In this document: positions 1-6,999 of the stretch, piece after piece
How positions within the stretch are numbered: the stretch's first letter is position 1
Layout: each line of letters opens with the position of its first letter
Source: Methanobacteriaceae archaeon UBA349
GTDB taxonomy: Archaea; Methanobacteriota; Methanobacteria; Methanobacteriales; Methanobacteriaceae
Length of the DNA: 12,249 bases
NCBI GenBank assembly: GCA_002509745.1
Contig: DAWK01000123.1
Span: 514 to 12,762, forward strand
Direction: 5' to 3'
The notes under the pieces: generated by a model
Told to the model about the DNA's origin: nothing
The model's database searches: none
What the model saw: the letters and a program-made list of their open reading frames with translations, nothing else
Program-made: the position numbers and the translations under genes

Positions 1-43
1 AATTGGAATTATTTTTAATAAAATTTTTTAAGAGGTAAAGATA

Positions 44-727
44 ATGAAATGTCCCACTTGCGGATCTAATTCTTTTGAAGCTTTAAAATCTAAAAAAGAG
101 ACTTCAAAAACTCAAGAAATAGAAAAACTTATTTTAAAATGTAATGAATGCCAAACGGTTTTTAGAGAAACTATAAGTTATGATAAACCTGTTAATTTCA
201 GAATAATAATCAGTGAACTCGATTCTTCCAGAAAAGATTTCATCAAGATTTATCCTGATGATATTTTGATTGTGGGAGACATATTGCGATTAAATGATGA
301 AGCCCTAGAAGTTACTTCTTTGGAAAATAAAAATGGCAAGCGTGTAGATAAGAGCCCGGCTTCAGATTTAGTTACTATCTGGGCTGCTTCTCTCGATACA
401 CCGGCCCGAGTCGGAATTTCTATTGATTATCATGGAAGAATCATTTCCTACAAAGTAGATGTGGATAGAGACCTTTTATTTGCTATTGGTGATGTGATAA
501 GAGTTGATAACATCTTCTTTAAAATAAGTTCCATTAAAACTGAAGAAAAAAAGATGAGAAAAGGTGCGGTGATATCTTCATTAATAAGAAGGATTTATGG
601 AAAGCCATTGCCTCACAAAGTCCCTTATAAATTTAATTTGACCAGTAAAGTTGTTAAAACATCTATGGATGAGAAAACAAGAACTAAATTGTTAAATAGG
701 ATGGCTTTTACTAATTCCAAAAAATAA
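44..727 (+). CDS. HVO_0476-family zinc-finger protein
   Basis: This is a 227-residue protein that I assign to the archaeal HVO_0476 zinc-finger family from its overall layout. No biochemical function is established for that family to my knowledge. The N-terminus forms a four-cysteine zinc site with C3/C6 (CPTC) and C33/C36 (CNEC). A mixed, probably beta-rich region of about 150 residues follows, with two similar halves (around 50-100 and 115-165) that each contain an I-x-x-GD-x-x-R/L-type segment. The C-terminus is basic. There is no signal peptide or membrane segment, so it is expected in the cytoplasm. The ATG is preceded by GAGGT at 32-36, a good ribosome binding site. The next gene, pcm, starts 87 nt downstream in the same direction, so co-transcription is possible but not shown. 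Confidence 0.8.
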   Translation: MKCPTCGSNSFEALKSKKETSKTQEIEKLILKCNECQTVFRETISYDKPVNFRIIISELDSSRKDFIKIYPDDILIVGDILRLNDEALEVTSLENKNGKRVDKSPASDLVTIWAASLDTPARVGISIDYHGRIISYKVDVDRDLLFAIGDVIRVDNIFFKISSIKTEEKKMRKGAVISSLIRRIYGKPLPHKVPYKFNLTSKVVKTSMDEKTRTKLLNRMAFTNSKK

Positions 728-814
728 CTAAATATTTCTCCAGGTTATTATTCTCCAAGTGTTATAATTGATTTTTTAAAAAAATAGGGTTTATAAGTAG
801 CTGTTTGTGATTTC

Positions 815-1498
815 ATGAGTAAATTACATGGGGATAAAAATAAATTTCAGAAGCGATTGTTAGAACGCCAAAAACTGGTTAAAAATCTTCTAAGTTTCGG
901 TTTTATTAAATCTGATAGCGTTAAACGGGCTATGGAATATGTTCCCCGTGAGGAATTCTTACCCATTGAACAGAAGCCCTATGCCTATATTGATAGGCCC
1001 TTACCCATTGGTGAAGGTCAGACCATTTCCGCACCACATATGGTGGCCATTATATGTGAAATTCTTTCTCTAAAAGGTGAAATGAAAGTTTTAGAGGTGG
1101 GAACTGGTTTTGGATATAATGCTGCAGTGGTGGCTGAAATATTGGGTGAAACTGGGCAACTATATTCTATAGAACGTGTTGAAAGCCTTTTCAAAATCGC
1201 AAAAGAGAACCTTAAAAGAACTGGTTATGAAAATGTTAAACTAGTTTTAGGGGATGGATCTTTAGGTATTCTTGAAGCAGCACCTTTTGACAGAATTTAT
1301 CTGACTGCAGCAGCTCCAGAAATACCAGAAACTCTAAAAAAACAACTTAATGTGGGTGGAAAGATTTTAGCACCTATAGGCCAAATGGATCAATATCAAG
1401 AACTAATACTAATGGAAAAAATTTCAAAGAACAAATTCAAAACTTCTAATTTAGGTGGAGTTGCCTTTGTACCACTTATTGGGGAACATGGTTGGTAA
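815..1498 (+). CDS. pcm: Protein-L-isoaspartate O-methyltransferase
   Basis: This enzyme uses S-adenosylmethionine to methylate L-isoaspartyl residues that arise in ageing proteins, starting their repair to aspartate. The 227 residues match the family's usual length. The family signature PIGEGQTISAPHM is at residues 64-76, the SAM-binding motif I (VLEVGTGFGY) at 92-101, an acidic IERV after strand 2 at 119-122, the FDRIYLTAAAPEIP segment at 158-171, and the terminal FVPLIG near 218-223. No key motif is missing. There is no signal peptide, so it should be cytoplasmic. The ATG at 815 follows a TGTGAT element (805-810), similar to the GGTGAT sites of other genes here. A hairpin with a T-tract lies about 60 nt after the stop, suggesting transcription ends there. 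Confidence 0.95.
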   Translation: MSKLHGDKNKFQKRLLERQKLVKNLLSFGFIKSDSVKRAMEYVPREEFLPIEQKPYAYIDRPLPIGEGQTISAPHMVAIICEILSLKGEMKVLEVGTGFGYNAAVVAEILGETGQLYSIERVESLFKIAKENLKRTGYENVKLVLGDGSLGILEAAPFDRIYLTAAAPEIPETLKKQLNVGGKILAPIGQMDQYQELILMEKISKNKFKTSNLGGVAFVPLIGEHGW

Positions 1499-1560
1499 TG
1501 AGCTATTTATATATTCATTTATTCAAATTAACCTAATTGATACTCATCTTTAATCTCAAA

Positions 1561-1594
1561 TCAGTTCAGACTATTATTGGAACTGAATTTTTTT
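1561..1594 (+). terminator. Hairpin plus T-tract after pcm
   Basis: TCAGTTC (1561-1567) pairs perfectly with GAACTGA (1580-1586) around a 12-nt loop, and seven T follow at 1588-1594. The flanking AAA/TTT could extend the stem with one bulge. The site is 62 nt beyond the pcm stop. Archaeal termination depends mainly on the T-rich tract, so the stem may instead protect the 3' end. Confidence 0.5.
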
Positions 1595-1790
1595 GATTTA
1601 TACCCCATTTATATATCATAATTTTGTAAACAATTGTTAATTGATAACATTAATAATTGAATTTGAATTTCTAATTCTATTACAATGGATAATTAAATAA
1701 TAACTTAGTTTAAATAACTTAGTAACTTTAGAACTATATTTTAAAAATTCTATTATTCTAATTACTTTAATAAACTTAAAATAACTTTAA

Positions 1791-1800
1791 TTTATATAAT
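1791..1800 (+). promoter_or_regulatory. TATA box for the tRNA methylthiotransferase gene
   Basis: TTTATATAAT lies 31-40 nt before the ATG at 1831. With archaeal spacing of about 26 nt from the box centre, transcription would start near 1821-1824 and leave a very short leader. That leader still contains GTGAT at 1823-1827, a plausible ribosome binding element. Confidence 0.6.
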
Positions 1801-1830
1801 AAATCTTATAACCCATTAATTCGTGATAAA

Positions 1831-3099
1831 ATGAAAGTTTATATTGAAACTCTGGGATGCACCTTTAATCAGGCGGATTCTCAAATAATGGCCGGTTTAC
1901 TTCTGGAAAATAATGCAAAAATTGTTAAAACAATTGAAGAAGCTGAAGTGGCCATTTTAAACACTTGTTATGTGAAACACCCAACTGAACACAAGGTTAT
2001 AAATAAAATAAAAAAATTTAACCAGGATTATCCTGATAAAAAGCTCATTGTAGCTGGATGCATGGTGGAAATAGAACCAGAAAAGCTGCACCAAATAGCT
2101 CCAGAAGCAGGATGGATTGGCCCACATCAGATTAAAAAAGCTCCTGAAGCTGTTGAATCAGCTTTATGTGGTGAAAACCTGCGATTGACTGGATTTTCCA
2201 GAGAAGAAAAGGTGGGCCTTCCAAAAATGCGTTTCAACCCATATATCCACATAATTCAAATTTGTGAAGGGTGCCTGGGTAAATGCAGTTACTGCTGCAC
2301 TAGATTTGCCAGAGGAGGACTGCAAAGTTATCCTTCAAAAGCTATTAAAGAAGAGGCCCTTCAGGCCCTAAAAGAAGGCTGTGTGGAAATTCAATTAACT
2401 GCTCAAGATACAGCGGCTTACGGAAAAGAAACAGGGGAAAAACTTTCAGATCTTATTAAATCTATATCTTCTCTGGAAGGTGATTTCAGAATCAGAGTGG
2501 GTATGATGCATCCTAAAAACATGATGGATGATGTGGATGGCCTAATTGAAGCTTTTAAATCAAAAAATGTTTATAAATTCCTCCATATTCCAATTCAAAG
2601 TGGAAATGACCAGGTTCTCCATGATATGCACCGAGGCCACACCGTAGATGAATTCAAGGAAATTATCACTGCTTTTAGAAAAAAAATCCCTGAAATCTCC
2701 ATTGCCACAGATATAATTGTTGGTTATCCTACTGAAGACGAGGCGGCCTTTGATGATACTTGTGATTTAATAAAGGATATAAAGCCCAATTTTATTCACC
2801 TTTCTAAGTATAAGCACCGACATAGGACGGAATCTTCTGCTCTGGAGGAAATTCACTTCACAGAATTAAAAAGACGTTCTAAATTCATTGAAGGTGTTAA
2901 AAATGAGATAACTCGCGAAGATAACCAAAAACTAATTGGAACAACTCAGGAAGTTCTGGTGGTTGAAGAAGGCAGAAAAGGCGGTTTTATTGGAAGAACT
3001 AACTCTTACATGCCGGTGGTTGTTCAAGATGCTGAAGTGGGGTCATTTAAAACAGTTAAAATTACTGAGGCCACCAGCACTTACTTGAGGGCTTCTTAA
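1831..3099 (+). CDS. Archaeal tRNA t6A37 methylthiotransferase (MiaB-like, e-MtaB/CDKAL1 type)
   Basis: This is a radical-SAM enzyme that adds a methylthio group to N6-threonylcarbamoyladenosine at position 37 of ANN-decoding tRNAs, giving ms2t6A. The 422-residue protein has the three family domains in order. The N-terminal UPF0004 domain has cluster cysteines C10 (ETLGC), C46 (LNTC) and C77 (VAGC). The radical-SAM core has C148-x3-C152-x2-C155 in GCLGKCSYC. A C-terminal TRAM-like RNA-binding domain covers roughly 360-420. Length, motifs and the short N-terminus fit the archaeal MiaB-like-B subgroup rather than bacterial MiaB or RimO. I leave the symbol empty because mtaB means a methanol methyltransferase subunit in methanogens. 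It is probably monocistronic: it has its own TATA box upstream and T-rich tracts downstream. Confidence 0.93.
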   Translation: MKVYIETLGCTFNQADSQIMAGLLLENNAKIVKTIEEAEVAILNTCYVKHPTEHKVINKIKKFNQDYPDKKLIVAGCMVEIEPEKLHQIAPEAGWIGPHQIKKAPEAVESALCGENLRLTGFSREEKVGLPKMRFNPYIHIIQICEGCLGKCSYCCTRFARGGLQSYPSKAIKEEALQALKEGCVEIQLTAQDTAAYGKETGEKLSDLIKSISSLEGDFRIRVGMMHPKNMMDDVDGLIEAFKSKNVYKFLHIPIQSGNDQVLHDMHRGHTVDEFKEIITAFRKKIPEISIATDIIVGYPTEDEAAFDDTCDLIKDIKPNFIHLSKYKHRHRTESSALEEIHFTELKRRSKFIEGVKNEITREDNQKLIGTTQEVLVVEEGRKGGFIGRTNSYMPVVVQDAEVGSFKTVKITEATSTYLRAS

Positions 3100-3106
3100 T
3101 CAGAAT

Positions 3107-3137
3107 AACTTTTTATTTTCTATTTTATTTATTTTAG
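3107..3137 (+). terminator. T-rich tract after the methylthiotransferase
   Basis: Starting 8 nt after the stop there are several closely spaced T runs (TTTTT, TTTT, TTTT, TTT, TTTT) with no convincing stem. This is the usual form of an archaeal U-tract terminator. The call rests only on composition and position. Confidence 0.4.
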
Positions 3138-3320
3138 ACTATTTATTGATATTTTGTTAATATTTTTATTATATTTCTTATTTTTTTAATAATACTATTG
3201 TATATAATTTATGATTTAATTGTAATAATAATAGTTTATTTGCATTGATATTAATTAATTAAATTAATGGATTATATTATTAATTAATTCTTAAATAATT
3301 ATTTTAATGCTATTATTTTC

Positions 3321-3330
3321 ACTATAAAAA
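3321..3330 (+). promoter_or_regulatory. TATA-like box for paralogue A
   Basis: ACTATAAAAA lies 20-29 nt before the ATG at 3350, which would place the transcription start at or just before the start codon. The mRNA may therefore be leaderless or nearly so, although GGAAGA at 3338-3343 could serve as a ribosome binding site if the start lies further upstream. The preceding 250 nt (3100-3349) are AT-rich with ATTAATTAATT motifs at 3250-3260 and 3279-3289. Confidence 0.4.
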
Positions 3331-3349
3331 CTAAAATGGAAGATTTATC

Positions 3350-3919
3350 ATGGGATATCTAATATGTGATGATTGTGAGGGTTATTATGAGCTTAAAGAG
3401 GGAGAGTCCCCTGATGATTTTGAGAATTGTCAGTGTGGTGGCAATTTAAAACATATTGGGCAAAATAAACATTATTCAAATTCAAAAATGCCTATGCGCT
3501 GTTCAAATTGTGCGCATGTTAATATTGGTGGTGCATTATCCTGTTCACAATGTGGAACATCACTAGACAAAGTTAGAAAACCTTATGGGGGATCTGCTAA
3601 CTATGAACATGAACAACTGGAAAAAGAAATAAAATCCGAAGGCAAATCAATGATATTTGTAGGCGTAATACAAATAATATCCTTTGGATTTTTAGATCCC
3701 TTATGGGGAGTCATATTAATTATAATTGGTGTTCTTTGTTTTGTGATTGTTAATAGAATAATGCTAATAGTATCTTCTTTGATAGTATTAGTTGCCGGAA
3801 CTTTTAATTTTTTTGTTGGGGGATTTTGGTCCATTTTTGCTATTTTTCAATTATTAATCGGGCTTAAATATTTGTATTCTGCTATAAATAGGTCTGCAAA
3901 AAGTCCTAATTCAAATTAG
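3350..3919 (+). CDS. Zinc-ribbon membrane protein, array paralogue A
   Basis: This 189-residue protein has no assigned function. The shared array header is at the N-terminus with C6, C9, C27 and C29 as likely zinc ligands and YYEL and DDF between them. A classical second zinc ribbon follows (C51-x2-C54, C65-x2-C68). After a charged stretch (84-100, [14 protein letters not shown]) come three or four hydrophobic segments, around 101-114, 118-134, 137-156 and 158-176, so the zinc domains are probably cytoplasmic in front of a membrane domain. Its membrane part does not share the DG-x-x-NG signature of B, D, G and I, making A a divergent member. It stands alone, with 201 nt to gene B. A small inverted repeat (3905-3920) spans its stop codon. 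Confidence 0.8.
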   Translation: MGYLICDDCEGYYELKEGESPDDFENCQCGGNLKHIGQNKHYSNSKMPMRCSNCAHVNIGGALSCSQCGTSLDKVRKPYGGSANYEHEQLEKEIKSEGKSMIFVGVIQIISFGFLDPLWGVILIIIGVLCFVIVNRIMLIVSSLIVLVAGTFNFFVGGFWSIFAIFQLLIGLKYLYSAINRSAKSPNSN

Positions 3920-3920
3920 G
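3905..3920 (+). repeat. Inverted repeat over the stop codon of A
   Basis: CCTAATT (3905-3911) and AATTAGG (3914-3920) are perfect inverted copies separated by two bases; a realistic hairpin would have five or six pairs. The TAG stop at 3917-3919 lies inside it. No strong T-tract follows directly, so it is not a clear terminator. Confidence 0.35.
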
Positions 3921-4039
3921 CTTGAAATAACAATGAACTATTTTTAATAACTCATTAAATTATTTAAATTATTATTCTTTTTGAATATGTATCGAAAATT
4001 GGATAATGAGAAGATTTTACCTAGATTCAAACTTATTCA

Positions 4040-4048
4040 TTATATATT
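4040..4048 (+). promoter_or_regulatory. Possible TATA box for the B-H operon
   Basis: TTATATATT lies about 75 nt before the ATG at 4121, predicting a transcription start near 4070 and a leader of about 50 nt. It is the best TATA-like element in the A-B spacer. As there are no gaps larger than 18 nt between B and H, this may drive the whole seven-gene unit. The AT-rich context makes chance matches easy. Confidence 0.35.
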
Positions 4049-4110
4049 AGAATTTTTTAGTAATATTTTAATACTAGTTGAACTGAGTATTAGGTAATTA
4101 GAAATAAATT

Positions 4111-4117
4111 GGGTGGG
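4111..4117 (+). promoter_or_regulatory. Ribosome binding site fixing the start of B
   Basis: GGGTGGG ends 3 nt before the ATG at 4121. It favours that ATG over an in-frame TTG at 4109, which would overlap the site. The ATG also gives the MGYIIC start that matches the other paralogues. Confidence 0.6.
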
Positions 4118-4120
4118 AAA

Positions 4121-4888
4121 ATGGGTTACATAATCTGTGAAGAGTGTGGGGGATACTATGAACTCCAATCAGGGGAGTTCGCTGATGATTTTGAGAATTG
4201 TCAGTGCGGGGGTAATTTAAAATTAGTTGAAGATTCTTTTTTAAAGTCTGAGCCTGAAATTAAGGCCAGATTTGTTTGTTCTAATTGTTTGGAAGAAAAT
4301 GAAGCAGGTCTTTATTGTTCTAGTTGTGGTGGAAGGTTAATTTCTATTAATAATAAGAATAATGAAACTAAGTCTGGGATGTCTTATGATATGGATCATA
4401 TTGAAAGACTTGCTAGAAAATCTAAAAATGCTTCCAGTAATCGTAGGCCCAATACTAATATAAGTTCACCTAAAGAATTAGAACATTTTTTAGATAGAAT
4501 AAGTTGGCTTGGAGTTATAGTAGGGATTGTATTCTTTGTAATCGCGACACAAATCACTGCACTAGGTTTGGTTATGATAGTAGTTGGAGAATATAGTTAT
4601 AGTTATAGTTATAGTTCTTCTGGAATGTTATTATCTGTTGGTTTATTTATTTTACTAATTATTTTCATAGCTATAATTTCAGGAGCTCTTGCTTCTTTAA
4701 TTAGCAAAAGCAGAGATTTTAAAGATGGGGCATTAAATGGTGGCTTAGTCGGTGTTATTGTCTCATTATTGTTTGGAATTTATGGAGGATCATTTTCTGG
4801 TTTGTTTATAGGAATATTATTTTTTGGCGGACTGACTGCTTTTGGCGGAGCACTAGGAATATTTTTGAGAAGGAAATTAGATATATAA
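4121..4888 (+). CDS. Two-zinc-ribbon polytopic membrane protein, array paralogue B
   Basis: This 255-residue protein has no known function. Header zinc ligands are C6, C9, C27 and C29; a second ribbon has C53-x2-C56 and C66-x2-C69. A conserved linker follows (about 71-107) with RLISINNKN and SYDMDHIERLAR, then four likely membrane segments at about 128-154, 168-196, 205-222 and 226-248. The glycine-rich pattern DGALNGGLVG (202-211) and FGGALGIFLRR near the end recur in D, G and I. The pattern reminds me of small archaeal four-helix families such as DUF5518, but I cannot verify this. The loop between the first two segments contains a YSYSYSYS run coded by a hexanucleotide repeat. The protein is closely related to D and G. 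It is the first gene of the tight B-H cluster, with C starting 18 nt after its stop. Confidence 0.82.
   Translation: MGYIICEECGGYYELQSGEFADDFENCQCGGNLKLVEDSFLKSEPEIKARFVCSNCLEENEAGLYCSSCGGRLISINNKNNETKSGMSYDMDHIERLARKSKNASSNRRPNTNISSPKELEHFLDRISWLGVIVGIVFFVIATQITALGLVMIVVGEYSYSYSYSSSGMLLSVGLFILLIIFIAIISGALASLISKSRDFKDGALNGGLVGVIVSLLFGIYGGSFSGLFIGILFFGGLTAFGGALGIFLRRKLDI
4593..4616 (+). repeat. ATAGTT x4 in-frame microsatellite
   Basis: Four perfect tandem copies of ATAGTT lie inside gene B and encode alternating Tyr and Ser in the loop between the first two membrane segments. The 6-nt unit keeps the frame when copies change. The matching loop in D is shorter and irregular (SYYSYNSS) and in G is different again. 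Confidence 0.85.
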
Positions 4889-4906
4889 TTTTAAAAATGT
4901 GTTATT

Positions 4907-5548
4907 ATGTCTTATTTAATCTGTGATCAATGTGGGGCCTCTTATGAGCTTCAAAATGGCGAGTCTGCTGATGATTTTGACTTGACCTGTGAATGTGGTG
5001 GTCAATTCAAATATGTAGGACCTCTAAATGACCAAAAAAGTAATTCTAAATTTTCTTTTAAGGAAATGAAAACCAGAAATAAGCTCATATTATCTGCAGC
5101 TATTGTTGCTATAATAATTTTCTCATCAATAATGGCCATTAATAGTTATTTTCCCAATACTGAAACTCCAGAGGGCTATTTGAATTATTTTAATGGCAAA
5201 TTAGCGGAATATACTCAAATAATGGAAGATGGAGCACCTGCTTTAAAAGATTACAACGACCATTTAATTTCAAAAGAAGAAGCAGTAAGTCGCTTAGAAT
5301 CTACTCAGACCAAGTTTAACCGCATTGCAAGTGAATTAGAAGTGATGAAATATCCTCCGATTTATAAAAGACATCATGAGCTAACAGTCTCAGCAAATAG
5401 TGATTTTTCAGCAGGCCTAACACAGGAGATAATTGCTATTAAAACTGGAGATCCAGAAGCAGCGGGCAATGCATTATATTATTTTAAAAGTTCGCTGACT
5501 AAGACTGAACAAGCAAGGGATGAGATGGCTAGAATAAATAATTTATAA
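4907..5548 (+). CDS. Single-span zinc-ribbon protein with extracytoplasmic helical domain, paralogue C
   Basis: This 213-residue protein has no known function. The header has C6, C9, C28 and C30 in the DLTCECGG subtype shared with E and H. A basic linker (KEMKTRNK) precedes one membrane segment at about 59-78, so by the positive-inside rule the header is cytoplasmic and residues 79-213 lie outside the membrane. That outer part looks like a helical bundle: it contains KYPPIYKRHHEL, then a helix, then IAIKTGDPEA, a pattern reminiscent of helical domains in many uncharacterised lipoproteins and surface proteins. There is no lipobox or anchor motif. No strong ribosome binding site is visible; the 18-nt gap after B suggests coupled translation. 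E is its recent duplicate. Confidence 0.82.
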   Translation: MSYLICDQCGASYELQNGESADDFDLTCECGGQFKYVGPLNDQKSNSKFSFKEMKTRNKLILSAAIVAIIIFSSIMAINSYFPNTETPEGYLNYFNGKLAEYTQIMEDGAPALKDYNDHLISKEEAVSRLESTQTKFNRIASELEVMKYPPIYKRHHELTVSANSDFSAGLTQEIIAIKTGDPEAAGNALYYFKSSLTKTEQARDEMARINNL

Positions 5549-5558
5549 TGGTGATTTA

Positions 5559-6337
5559 ATGAGTTATTTAATATGTGAAGAGTGTGAGGCTACTACGAAC
5601 TCCAATCTGGTGAGTCTGCTGATGATTTTGAGAATTGTCAGTGCGGTGGCAATTTAAAATTAGTTGAAGATTCTTTTTTAAAGTCTGAGCCTGAAATTAA
5701 GGCCAGATTTGTTTGTTCTAATTGTTTGGAAGAAAATGAAGCTGGTATTTATTGTTCTAAGTGTGGTGGAAGGTTAATTTCTATTAATAATAAAAACACT
5801 GAAAATAAATCTGGAATTTCTTATGATATGGATCATATTGAAAGACTTGCTAGAAATTCTAAAAATGCTTCCAGTAATCATAGACCTAATTATTCTAATA
5901 AATCGCGAAACTCATCTAAAGAACCATTAAACATCTTAGAACGGATTAACTGGTTGGGTGTAATTATTGGAGCAGGTTTTTTGATAGGATGTACTTATAT
6001 TTTGGTTATAGGACTATTTTTCACAAGTGGTTTGTTTGGTTATTCTTATTATTCCTATAATTCCAGCTTAGGGTCATTAGTTTTAGTTTTTTTCGTTTTA
6101 TTATTGATTTTATCTATAATATCTGGAGTATTGGCGATTATTATAGGTAAAAAAATTGAATATATTGATGGTCTCATTAATGGGTTTCTAGTTGGATTTA
6201 TTTCTTCATTTATCCTTAGTATTTTAGCTTGGGATTTATTGGCATTGGTTATGGGAAGTATTATTCTAGGCGCATTAGCTGCAGTGGGCGGGTCAATTGG
6301 AATTTTCATTAGAAATCAAGGCTATTTAAAATTATAA
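5559..6337 (+). pseudogene. Frameshifted two-zinc-ribbon membrane protein, paralogue D
   Basis: The ATG at 5559 is preceded by GGTGAT (5550-5555), as in gene F. It opens normally as MSYLICEECE, but one base is missing near 5586-5590: TGTGAGGCTAC stands where F has TGTGAAGGCTAC. The initial frame stops at 5655-5657 after about 32 codons. The original frame resumes from 5588 and stays open to 6337; it could only restart internally, for instance at a TTG at 5726, which would omit the header. Restored, the protein would be about 259 residues, like B and G: header, second ribbon (VCSNC, YCSKC), the INNKN-IERLAR linker and four membrane segments. The first ~70 bases resemble F and the rest resembles B, so it is a chimera. 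A sequencing error or tolerated internal initiation remains possible. Confidence 0.8.
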
Positions 6338-6347
6338 TGTGGGTATT

Positions 6348-6989
6348 ATGTCTTATTTAATCTGTGATCACTGTGAGGCCTATTATGAGCTTCAAAATGG
6401 CGAGTCTGCTGATGATTTTGACCTGGCCTGTGAATGTGGTGACCAATTCAAATATGTAGATTCTTTAAATGACCAAAAAAGTAATTCTAAATTTTCTTTT
6501 AATGAAATGAAAACCAGGAATAAGCTCATATTATCTGCGGCAATTGTTGCTATAATAATTTTCTCATCAATCATGGCTATTGATAGTTATTTTCCAAATA
6601 CTGAAACTCCAAATGGCTATTTGAATTATTTTAATGGTAAACTAGCAGAATATACTCAAATAATGGACGATGCAGAACCTGCTATGAGAGATTACAATAA
6701 CCATTTAATTTCAAAAGAAGAAGCAGCAAGTCGCTTAGAATCTACTCAGATAAAGCTTAACCGAATTGCAAGTGAATTAGAAGTGATGAAATATCCCCCG
6801 ATTTATAAAAAACATCATGAGCTAGCAGTCTCAGCAAATAGTGATTTTTCAGCAGGCCTAACACAGGAGATAATTTCTATTAAAACTGGGGATCCAGAAG
6901 CAACGGGCAATGCATTATATTATTTTAAAAGTTCACTGGCTAAGGCTATACAAGCAAGAGATGAGATGGCTAGAATAAATAATTTATAA
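6348..6989 (+). CDS. Single-span zinc-ribbon protein with extracytoplasmic helical domain, paralogue E
   Basis: This 213-residue near-copy of C differs at about 26 positions by my hand alignment. The differences are unevenly spread: seven fall in residues 1-39, only about three in 40-106 including the membrane segment, and the rest in the outer domain. Header cysteines C6, C9, C28 and C30 are intact, although the usual CGG is CGD. Membrane segment and outer helical domain are as in C. I chose the ATG at 6348 because it gives MSYLIC like its relatives; an in-frame GTG at 6339 would add three residues and lies only 1 nt after the stop of D. The gene is in the tight cluster, with 10 nt to each neighbour. 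It probably arose with D by tandem duplication of B-C. Confidence 0.82.
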   Translation: MSYLICDHCEAYYELQNGESADDFDLACECGDQFKYVDSLNDQKSNSKFSFNEMKTRNKLILSAAIVAIIIFSSIMAIDSYFPNTETPNGYLNYFNGKLAEYTQIMDDAEPAMRDYNNHLISKEEAASRLESTQIKLNRIASELEVMKYPPIYKKHHELAVSANSDFSAGLTQEIISIKTGDPEATGNALYYFKSSLAKAIQARDEMARINNL

Positions 6990-6999
6990 TGGTGATTTA

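Larger units (their letters stand above)
1499..1830. other. AT-rich spacer between pcm and the tRNA methylthiotransferase
   Basis: This 332-nt spacer holds the hairpin/T-tract at 1561-1594, a perfect palindrome AACAATTGTT (1629-1638), two direct copies of AATAACTTAGT (1699-1709 and 1713-1723), and the downstream TATA box at 1791-1800. I see no coding frame or structured RNA of convincing quality in the rest, which is simple AT-rich sequence. Confidence 0.6.

Noticed and set aside
3250..3289. ATTAATTAATT motifs as an operator
   Set aside because: They are low-complexity, self-complementary AT sequence of the kind expected in such a spacer by chance.
3601..3834. Minus-strand open frames inside the array (also around 6055-6309, 6392-6574, 8134-8322, 8650-8844, 9755-9985)
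   Set aside because: They lie opposite well supported genes, lack ribosome binding sites, and have compositions expected from mirrored membrane or header codons.
4109..4120. Upstream TTG start for paralogue B
   Set aside because: It would overlap the GGGTGGG ribosome binding site and add four residues missing in all relatives; the ATG at 4121 is better.
5580..5600. Programmed frameshift in D
   Set aside because: No slippery heptamer or following strong structure is visible, and the intact relatives do not need one; simple deletion is more economical.
5726..6337. Independent gene starting at an internal TTG in D
   Set aside because: The open frame extends upstream through clear header codons to 5588, and homologues are read through this point; the frameshift explains it better. 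Internal initiation cannot be excluded.
6339..6347. Upstream GTG start for paralogue E
   Set aside because: The ATG at 6348 gives the MSYLIC start seen in its near-identical copy C and the other paralogues.
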